Shown: positions 33,634 to 44,930 of the stretch, in pieces
How the letters are laid out: every line of letters starts with the position of its first letter
How positions within the stretch are numbered: the first letter of the stretch is position 1
Assembly: GCA_037179515.1 (NCBI GenBank)
Contig: JAXCGZ010019146.1
Span: 1-64,000, forward strand
Reading direction: 5' to 3'
Source of the DNA: Halocaridina rubra
Taxonomy: Eukaryota; Arthropoda; Malacostraca; Decapoda; Atyidae
Length of the DNA stretch: 64,000 nucleotides
The notes under the pieces: generated by a model
The model's input: the letters and a program-made list of their open reading frames with translations, nothing else
Database searches by the model: none
What the model was told of the DNA's origin: nothing
Translations under genes and position numbers: made by a program

Positions 33634-34870
33634 CAGAGAAGGTAGATCAACAGTAACAAACTTATTAGAATTTTATGATGAGGTAAGCCAAATCTTACAG
33701 GCAAGAGAGGGCTGGGCAGATTGCATATTCCTAGACTTCCAGAAAGCGTTTGACACTGTTCCACATGGGAGACTTATTAGGAAGCTGCAATCAATGGCTA
33801 GAATAGGTGGAAATGTTTTGGAATGGATAAAAACTTACTTAGAAGGAAGGGAACAGAGGGTTAGAGTAAGACACTCAGTGTCTGAATGGAGAAGAGTTAG
33901 TAGTGGAGTTCCACAGGGTTCAGTTTTAGGGCCACTTTTGTTCCTTGTATATGTAAATGACCTACCAGAGTCTGTAAATTCATTCATGAATATGTTTGCA
34001 GATGATGCAAAGATTGTGAAGAAAGTAAAAAACGAGAACAATGGTAGAGAACTTCAGGAGGATCTAAATAATCTGCATGAGTGGTCAGAAAAGTGGCTAA
34101 TGAAATTCAATACTTCAAAATGTAAGGTAATGAGAATGGGTACAAGTGCAAGAAGGCCCAAGCTTGACTACTCGGTGGCTGGAGTACAACTTCAAGAGAC
34201 AAAAAATGAGAGAGATCTAGGAGTAAACATACTGGCAGATTTGTCTCCAGATATACATATAAATGGCATAGTAAGGGCAGCATATGCATTCTTATCAAAT
34301 GTAAGGGTAGCCTTCAGGCACATGGACAAGGAAATGTTCAGAAATATTTATGTAACCTATGTGAGGCCAAAACTCGAATATGCAGCCCCCTTTTGGAATC
34401 CGCACTTGAAAAAGCACATAGCTAAGCTTGAAAAAGTTCAAAGACATGCCACGAAACTGGTGCCAGAAATACGCAATCTCAGTTATGATGAGAGGCTGAG
34501 GGAATTAGACTTACCATCACTCGAAGCTAGAAGAGTGAGGGGGGATATGGTGACAGTCTTTAAATTCCTTCATGGTTATGATAGAGTGGATAGGGATCGA
34601 TATTTTGATATGGCTGGCTCTAAAACTAGAGGTCATAGTTTGAAGCTTCGTAAGAAAACTTCTTTGCAGGATGTAAGGAAATACTTTTTCAGTGTAAGAG
34701 TAGTTGATAATTGGAATTCGCTAAGCGAGGAGGTAGTTAATGGTATCTCAATCCATAGTTTTAAGGACAGGTATGATAAGTATCACTAAGTCTAAAATGG
34801 AACCGATCAGGAGACGGGAAGATACGAGCTTTGGGCTCTTTCCCGTAAACACAATTAGGTAATCACATAC
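33634..34870 (+). mobile_element. CR1-like LINE, 5'-truncated copy C
   Basis: It begins at GAGAAGGTAGATCAACAG, the same region where copy A is truncated, and ends with one tail unit (AATTAGGTAATCAC) at about 34854-34868. It is nearly identical to copies A and D. Confidence 0.93.
33794..34789 (+). pseudogene. CR1 reverse transcriptase fragment (copy C, 331 aa open frame)
   Basis: The same motifs as copy A (SGVPQGSVLGPLLF, FADDAK, ERDLGV, EYAAPFWNP) with only a handful of amino-acid differences. It is open from the truncation point to TAA at 34787-34789. It is a fragment, so not functional on its own. Confidence 0.9.
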
Positions 34871-35499
34871 AAACACGAAGTTCAGGAAAATTCCGTTTCA
34901 CACTATGTATAAGTGAAGGGCCACATGGGGAGCAAGCCAGCTTAACTCGGTTCTGGTGCCAAACCCAGATGAATGGAGAGGGATAGCGTCATTGTAAAGC
35001 TAAGGCAACCGGCCATATACCTTTAATCAAAATCAAATACCAACCTTCAAAAGGCTAGTTAAAACAACGACCCCATCTAAACAAGGTAAAAACTGGAGAT
35101 ATAGAAAACACGACAAGGTTAACATAGAGCTAATATTCTATTTCTTGTTTGCTTTAGCTCAAAGTTACCTGGGGAACCTCAGAACCTACAAAATTTCTGG
35201 AAAGGACTTCTTTAATTTTTTTGACTTTATTTTTATTCAGTACTTATTTACTGGAAGTTGCGAGTTTATTTCTCTAAGATGACATGTGTATATTTTCTTT
35301 GCTAGATTCGCTTGAGGATAAGAATGGGTCTAGAAAAGACCTTAAAACCCCCTTAAAAAAAAAAATATCAGAAGTACACCAGATGTATGAAGAAGACGTA
35401 TATGATCGAGCTAGGTGGAGGAGAGCTGTTTAAAGATTTCGACCCCATACAAAAGAGGGAAACCCTTATAAAGAGTTCAGAGATACATAGTTCTAGACT
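34871..35499. other. Unannotated sequence
   Basis: No gene is seen. Confidence 0.4.
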
Positions 35500-36535
35500 A
35501 GATGGCTAACATCTGAAAATGAAAGAGCTGAAGTGTGAGCCATTATGTGAAAAAATCCAAGAGTGAAACGCTTGCACTGATAACTATGCAGACAAAGATG
35601 AATGAAAAAGTAAAACTTTTGCAGTGATGACAGAGCAGACAAGAGGTAAACAGAATGTAGAAGTTTTGCACTGATAAATATTTAAACAAGAATTAACCAA
35701 ACAATAGAATTCTCGCATCAATAACAACTAAAATAGTTACACAACCTGAGTTAATCAAGAAGATGCATGCTTTCAGTAGAAAAGAAGCAACCAAAAGTTA
35801 CCAAAATACTTAGATACGCTTTCATTAAAAATAAGTAGGTAGCCAAGATGTAACCAAGAAGCAAAATGCTTGCATTAATAACTAAGAGGACAAAATTTAC
35901 TCAAACTATAGAACTTCTGCATTGAGAAATAAGCAGCCAAAAGATACCGAAAAAGGTGAAAATCTTGCAAGACTAAATGAACACCCAAAAGTTAATTAAA
36001 AGTACGACTCTAGCATGGATGATTTAACCGCCAAGATATAAGCAAAAAAGTAAAAGTCTTGCATAAAGCAACTACGATTTAAGTAAATAGTAGAACTCTT
36101 GTATTACTACTAAAGCCGCCAAGTGTTAAACAAAAAGCAGAGCTTTTGAATTAATAATTTAGCAGGCAAGAGTCAAGCAATGTGGATCTCTGGCACTATA
36201 AGTAAGCAGGCATGAGTCAAGTAATGTAGAACTCTGGCACTGATAACTAAGCAGGCAAGAGTCAAGCAATGTAGAACTCTGGTATTGATAATTAAGCAGG
36301 CAAGAGTCAAGGATAAAGTAGAGCTCTTGAGTAGATAGTTAAGCAGTCACGAGTTACGTCAAAAGCAGAACTCTTGCGCTGATAATAAAGCAGTAAAGAG
36401 TCAAGCAAAAAGTAGAGCTCTTGCGATGATAATTAGGAAAAAAAAGGCGATTTTGCATTAATAACTAATATGCCAAGAGTTAACCATAGGTAAAATTCTT
36501 GAATAATATCAATAGTTACGATGTGAGTAGACAAT
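35500..36535. repeat. Degenerate 45-47 bp minisatellite with a hairpin in each unit
   Basis: About 20 or more units. The best preserved (GCAGG words at 36206, 36251, 36296 and 36343) have the pattern AAGCAGGCAAGAGTCAAGCA then AGTAGAACTCTTGCACTGAT. CAAGAGT and ACTCTTG inside a unit are perfect 7-bp inverted repeats. Units decay towards the left edge. Confidence 0.8.
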
Positions 36536-37149
36536 TGCCTTTATAATCACGAATTCGGTATTTGACGCAAAACATTCATCAACAAATATTTCATGAATAT
36601 CGCACTCAGAAATATCGATATTCATTAAGATAATACCTTGCTCTACAGCGATATACAAATATATGAATAATAATGTGACATGTAAAAAGGGACACATGCA
36701 TTAATACATTCTTATTTTCAGTATGAATGTATTATCATGTATTAATTAAAACAGCTGCCTATCATAAACTCAGATTTAATAATCTGCCTATCTGGAATCC
36801 CTGGGTTATTTCACATACAAAATTAAAGATAAAATATTCAGCACAGATTAAAAAAATGTGTATCTTGAGTGAACGTCTAAGTATGTGAGATAATAATATT
36901 TCTACACTTTAAGTATTAATATTAATAATATATACCAGAAAATTACCAAGTTCCTAGATTGGCGGCTGTAACACCTATCTTTCACCCAAGGAACCTCGAG
37001 TTCAAGTCCAGAAAGTGATCTGTACAATATATTATCATCTTTGTCATTTAGGGATAAGAAGAAGAGAGTGACATCCCTTAAATGGTGGTCCATGGCAATT
37101 TAGAAGTTTCCGTGAGTGCTTAATTAGAAGCTTAGTGTTCTACCGGTGG
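36536..37149. other. AT-rich sequence, nothing recognised
   Basis: No gene or clear repeat is seen. Confidence 0.45.
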
Positions 37150-37719
<570 letters not shown>

Positions 37720-37815
37720 AGGGGGGGGGAGGAGAGGGATGTATTGAAGAGGAGGGGGGAAGGAGGGGAAAGGAGGGGAGGTACAATCTCTTACTCTGGT
37801 ACAATCTCTTACTCT
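37720..37815 (+). repeat. G-rich block plus 18-bp duplication
   Basis: Several runs of four or more G (37720-37780), compatible with a G-quadruplex. Then GGTACAATCTCTTACTCT is repeated twice in tandem (37780-37797, 37798-37815). Confidence 0.7.
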
Positions 37816-38619
37816 CCCAGTATAATCCATACGGCCCCCTTGCCACTGTACAAGACCAGAACAGGAGTTGGAATTCATAAATAAATAGGAGTGTTTCTTC
37901 CAATTTAATACCAATTTTCTCTTGGGTGGATCACAAACATTGACGCAAAATTTCTCTGTCAGATCTTAGAGAATTCAAGATACTTCCACAGACTGCTCAA
38001 TATACTAGAGTAAATATATCGCGTATTAAAGTGTATGAAAAAGCGAAGACTCCATGAGGTCCATTCCGGGAATTAGTCAATACTTAAATAATTAATACAT
38101 CTTTAGAGGTTGAATTCATACTTAGGGAGGTCTCTACATACCGTTTGTGAATTCCCCTTTGTGGAACCCAATATCGAACTCCTCATTAGCAACGATACTC
38201 CCCTCACTGAGAATGTTGCTGCGGTACATTTTGATGGTTGGTGGAGGTTAAAGAGAATTTTTTCTTTCTTTCAGTAATAATACTATGGGGGGGGGGTCTA
38301 TACATACGTCCTTTTAAATATTACCAATGTCAGCGTTGGTACTGCTTGATAATATATAAGGGCTAAACAGAGATATATATATGTACTGTTCCTTAGGTTA
38401 TCCGTGTATAATATCTTGAATATCTAGTTTTCTTAGACGGATGGTAAAAATATATCGTTCATTCAGTGATATAAGAGATTTTGAATGTACATCTTTCGGC
38501 ACATCACTAGCATATGCTCTAGCATATTTTGAGGACTGGTTGGCCTTTGCAGAGTGAAATTTACTTTTCCTTGGGTTACGTACCAGTGGGTGTGTTATAT
38601 GCATTCAACTTTTCAGATT
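37816..38619. other. Unannotated sequence
   Basis: No gene is seen; a G run lies near 38286. Confidence 0.4.
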
Positions 38620-39065
38620 TTTGGCTTTGCAGTGGTATCTCATAGAGTTGGTGAGAATTTAGCCAAATAGTTTCTTGCCTTATACAACAGAGTATAAATG
38701 TTATATCGCCATAGGTTTCTGGAATTTGCTATGGTAAACTGTTCTGAGTAGCGGAGAGTGTGGTAGAGAGGTGAAGAAGAGCGTGAAGTACGATGGAGTG
38801 GGTGGAGAAGAGTGCAAGGGATAATATGAGACAAAATGGTACCTGCAAAAGAGAAAAACCTCTCATAGTTGGTGGAGATTTACAGCTATGGACAGTTTCT
38901 TGAGTTATAATACCATGTTTAAATGCATGTCGAAGCAAATTTCTGGTATTGGCAGCGGTAATTTTTGATAGCTTGCAGAGATTTACAGAAATTCACTGTT
39001 CTTTGTGTAATACTACAATGTTTAAAGGTGTCTTTTCGAAAATGTCTAGTATTTGGATTGGTTTT
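38620..39065. repeat. Degenerate ~110 bp minisatellite, 3-4 units
   Basis: GAGATTTACAG words near 38874 and 38980, each followed by TTC-TG, ATACTACAATGTTTAAA-like and TCTGGTATTGG-like segments. An older unit is seen at about 38640-38740. Confidence 0.55.
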
Positions 39066-39167
39066 CATTTGTCACAGAGGAATATCTATTTTCAAAATGA
39101 CTTGTTGTATCAAGTGTGATGATTTTTTTTTAAGTGACTTATATAATAGGTTTGGATATTTAGATTA

Positions 39168-39470
39168 AGATGAGTAACAGAAAGCAGAAGAGGAACAGGA
39201 AGAGGAAAATAAAGCTTAGAAGTAAAAGGGAGAGGTGAGGAGGAGGATGAACAGGAAGTAGAAAGGAAAGGAAGGGATGGAGGATTAAAAGAAAAGCAGA
39301 ATAGAAGGAAAGTTGAGGAAAAAGAAGACAAAGAACAAGAATAAATAAGGAAATAGAAGAATTGGATGAGAGAAGAAGAAGGATGAACAGAAAGTGGAAG
39401 GAGAGAAAGAGATTGAAGGTAAAAACAAAGGAAAATGGGAGGAAATTTGAGGAGAAAGAAGACAAAGTTT
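39168..39470 (+). repeat. 300-bp polypurine tract with a ~137 bp internal duplication
   Basis: The plus strand is almost entirely A and G. GGATGAACAGGAAGTAGAAAG near 39245 recurs in altered form near 39381, followed both times by GAGGA-AAAGAAGACAAAG. Confidence 0.75.
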
Positions 39471-39528
39471 ATTTTTCACCATAGCACTAATGAATCATTT
39501 TACAAAAATATCGAGGTGTGTTGAAGTA

Positions 39529-40373
<845 letters not shown>

Positions 40374-40517
40374 TCAGAGCCTGAGGGAACGACCTCCACA
40401 GACGCTGATGCCCGTTCCAGTAACGTACGAGGCCGAAGGAGAAGCCAAAAAGACCACTGCATCGGCTACGTCCTCTCCAGACCCAACCTTTCCTAATGGA
40501 GTCCGGGATAGCCACTC
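40374..40517 (-). CDS. PTR1-like exon 5 (C-terminal)
   Basis: The acceptor TTTCACTCAG precedes it. 47 codons and TGA. It contains RTPLGKVGSGEDVADAVVFL and YVTGTGISVCGGRSL, the closing SDR block, in which the usual VDGG is VCGG. Confidence 0.9.
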   Translation of the reverse strand, partial: EWLSRTPLGKVGSGEDVADAVVFLASPSASYVTGTGISVCGGRSLRL

Positions 40518-41491
40518 CTGAGTGAAAATAAAATGTAGTCTTTATTCACGTTTTGTGGTTACTTTTCAATCTTCTGAGAAGGTTAAGAGAAACGGGATCC
40601 AATATAAATAATGGAAAAAAAGAGGATATCAATTCCATATCTTCATTCATTTGTTTTCCTGCTGGAGATCGGCAAGAAGTCGCGATGCATAATTCATGAT
40701 ACCTTTTATATCCCCTGAAAGCAAATGTGAAATTAAAAAGAAAGAGGTTTTATATAAATAAGGAAATAAAAAGGTGGAAATCCATCTCTTCAGTGATATC
40801 TTTTCTTGCTGCTACTCATCATTTCTTGCTGCTACTCAACAAGGACTACATATGGTCATGGGTAAGATAAAGATACGCTGAGCTCGAATCTTTTGTACAG
40901 ATTGTGGCTACCTTGCAAAATACTACTGAACACTATTTCTTTTACCGTTTTTTTGAATGTCACAACCCGTTTCCTTGCAAATCGTGGTGGACACAATTTG
41001 GAGCTAAAATGGGGATTAAAGCTGGATGCCCTTGCTAACGCCCCGCGGCTGGATCGTACCTGCATTAACCAGGCTTGGCACTTCTCGACTCTAGTGCTCT
41101 ACCACTGGGCTACCGCGGCGTCTACTAATGGATATGGCATAGTGTGAAACAATATAAAATGAAACAGTAAATCCTGTAAGCCAAGTTTCTCAACAGCATT
41201 AGTTTCAAAATAAACAACTCTTATTCAGGAAGTTACATATAAAACAAAGGAATTTCTTTCATAATTAAAGATATTTCTTAATCTATATCTTCATCCTCCA
41301 ACGCATATGCTCTTGGGCTCTTACTTTTCTGAAGTTATCATTATGGTAATCCTGCTCCACCTCTGGCCACATGACAACACCAGGACAAATATAGTTGACA
41401 CGAATCTGGAAACAAAAATAATAATGAAAAGACCATATGAAAATACCAAACAAACATATATTTTAGTTTGAACATGAATAAAATTGTAGGC

Positions 41492-41578
<87 letters not shown>

Positions 41579-44500
41579 AACTTGGACTTTAGACTAAAGC
41601 GCTCTTCCAGCTAATTCTAATATAATATAAATAAGTTTTTTTTAATGTAAAGTACAAAACTTTAAAGCGACGACAGCTTTAAGCACTAGCGTGAAGTACG
41701 CTCATGCATCAAATCTAAAGACACATAATACAATTATGTGTTTTTAAAAGAGTGTTTAAGCATTTAGAAAGTGTTATACATAATACAATTATGTTTTTTT
41801 AACGACTCAATAAGCAAATGACAAGTGTTTATCGATATTACCTCTGGTAATAACTCAGTCGCCAGGCTTTTCAAGGTATTACGTTTCGAGTCGTAAAATT
41901 GCTAAGCAGAATTTATACAGATAAACACTCCATGAAATTCTGATTTCAATTACCCAAGCAATACGTACAGTTCTTCTTCGTCACAACTGCCCAGGAATAA
42001 GTAGCAGCATTCCTTGCTAACAGAGCAGGCTAAGTGAACTCACTATAGTGTGGGAGTAAATGTGGAACAGTGTCTTCATAACAATGCTACCGGAGTGGTT
42101 TGCAGATGTAAGGCATAGCAAAAGAGAAAATACATTGTTTATGGGAAAAAAAATGATTATCAAATAGATAGAAAACACTGGAAAAAAAAGTCATGATACT
42201 AGAAGCTTTGCTTATGCCATGAATTGTAAATATGTAAATACATAGTGCTTTGGAAGCAGAAAAAAAAAATAGAAATGGCAACACTTTAAAAAAAAGTGTA
42301 TCAAAGTTACCTCCGGTCCTAACTCAATCGCTAGGTTTTTCGTGACCATGATAAGCGCAGCTTTGCTGATACTGTAGACTGTAAATATGTACATATTCAG
42401 TGCTTTGGAAACAGAAAAAAATAGAAATTACAACACTTAAAAAAAGTATATCAAAGTTACCTCTGGTCCTAACTCAATCCCCAGATTTTTCGTGGCCATG
42501 ATAAGCGCAGCTTTGCTGATACTGTAGATTGTGTGGGGTGGAGAAGCCTGTTCACCGATAACATCACACAAATTAATGATATTACCCTTGGTCTGACGTA
42601 AATACGATGCAGCAGCCTATAAATAGCAAAGAAAAAATATATATTATCAATACCACTGTAAACTAAAGTTAATTATGGCAAACAAGTTCGCGTAAATATA
42701 GATTGGAATTTATAAGGTATTGTTACGTAATAACTTACCGCGTTGTATTGATTTAATTACTGGTCCATTTTTTAATAAAATTTTCGTTTGGCAAAATTAC
42801 GTCTCTAGGTAATAAAATTGTTGAATAATTACTTTATCTATTTTCTTTTACATATCTGATTTTCATTTTTTATACAAAACTTCTCTATTTATCTCTATTC
42901 AAAAAACTTCTCTAGCCAAAAAATATGTTTCTAAAAGAGTATTTGTGAAGCTAATTTTTTCACTATTAATATTCAAGAAAAACACAAATTTCTTGAGATT
43001 ATTTTTGCAATATATCTAACCTCCAAAAGATACTTTTAACAGTACTTGTTCCATTTTTCTATTTTATATTATAGTCTCTGGGTAATACTAACAGTTCTGA
43101 ATGAATTTCTAAATATAATTGTTTACTATAACTACTCCATTTCGTAAGCATTGTTGAAATATATTTCTAAAGGTAATTGTTTAATATACCTCCTCTAGCT
43201 ATTTCTTAAATAAATTCATAAGCTGAAAAAAATTCTAAAGACAAAGTTTACAAAATCAATCTTTAAAAAAAAAAATTATTCATAATAAATATGTTGTAAC
43301 TCTTCTGCTGTCTACTTGAATATGTGTGTATGCAACAATGATGACCCTACGGCTGCGAAATCTATTTCTTAACATCTAGAAGCTTGAAAATTACATTCAT
43401 AGATCTATATTACCAAAAATAAGAACTCTTTCAAGCCTAAATAAACGAAAAGAGAATAATTTTCTAAATTTTATTGAATATATAAAAGTGCTACAAGGCA
43501 GGCAGTATGGTCAGGTAGATACTGTTTCACATTTACCTCGTACAATAATGTACTCAATGGGCCAGCTCAGTTGACAAGAAATGCCACTGCTCATTCTAAT
43601 TCCTGGGTGCTGCTGACGAAGAGGAACTGTACATACCACTCGGGTAATTGAAATCAGAATCACGTGGAGTGTTCATCACACTAAATTCCACGTGGCAAAT
43701 TTATGTCACGAAACGTAATATCAAGATACAATTTTTTTGTCTCGATTCTGTGACTTACTGAATATAATTTGACGTTAAAATGTGACCAAAGAGGCACTGT
43801 TCCAGAAGCAAAGGGCCAGTCTCATTCCACAGAATAAAGAGTGCCACATATGACTGCGTGCTTCATCCATTATCACAATTCAAAAATAACACATCGAAAT
43901 ATATTACCTTTGAATGAAATATTAAAACTGAAGAATTGTTTTTTTTTAATAGGAGAAAAACCTCCATGTTGATGGATGTAACTGTAATCAAACTGTTATC
44001 ACTGTTCCCAAGAATATAATACCAGGGAAACCTCAGGTCTGAGTCAGGAAATACATGAATAATGGATTGGCCTCACTGTACTATAACTTTATCAGGAGCT
44101 TTTCCCTTGATCATATAGGGTCGCTGATTCTCAATAGCTTCTTGTATACTAGTGTTAGTTCGGGCTAAGTTTTACAGCCGAATGTGTACTGATACTCACT
44201 CCACTGATCCGGGCTTAGGATCAGTATCGAGTTGAGGTGGCGTGCTCCCCCAGTGGCAGAAATTGCTCACTGAATATCTGTATACAAGAGCCATATTCAC
44301 CCTTATAATGGGGGTGGCTGAGTCAAAGCAAAATTTACTGCATATGGTGCGTATAAGTGTTGCCTGTGAGCGAATACTTGCTTTAAAGGAGAGATAGAAA
44401 AGATTTCATTTTATTAATATAAAATTAACCTCCTCTTGTTGCGGACACCATAAGGACACTGACGGGATAGGACATGTGCAGCAATAAGTCACAGACACTG

Positions 44501-44835
44501 GAAACTCGAGTGTCTCAGTGAGGACGCCTTTAGATTTATGAGATATATGTAGAAAGGATATCTTCAGTGAAAATATCTTTTGATACATAACATCAATGAT
44601 AGAAAAAGTATCTTTCATATGCTCAGGCTTCGATATAAGCAGCACTGCCTATCCTAAACCTTATTTAATAAAAATCCAATCCTTGATTTAATGAAAACAA
44701 TGTTATTAACTACCAAAGCAATACAATGGTACATAAATTGCTCTAACAGAAGTGGTAATTATCTTAATGACTAAAATGACAATGATTAATCTGAAATCAT
44801 TATTTCAATACCAAGAACAAGCTGTCCACATGATT

Positions 44836-44930
<95 letters not shown>

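Noticed and set aside
35500..36535. CRISPR-like array of repeats and spacers
   Set aside because: The context is eukaryotic, units are degenerate and contiguous, and there are no unique spacers or cas genes.
42311..42378. Copy 2 of exon 3 as a real alternative exon
   Set aside because: It has a donor and a possible acceptor, but its 68-bp length and phase would shift the frame. It is kept only as a finding.
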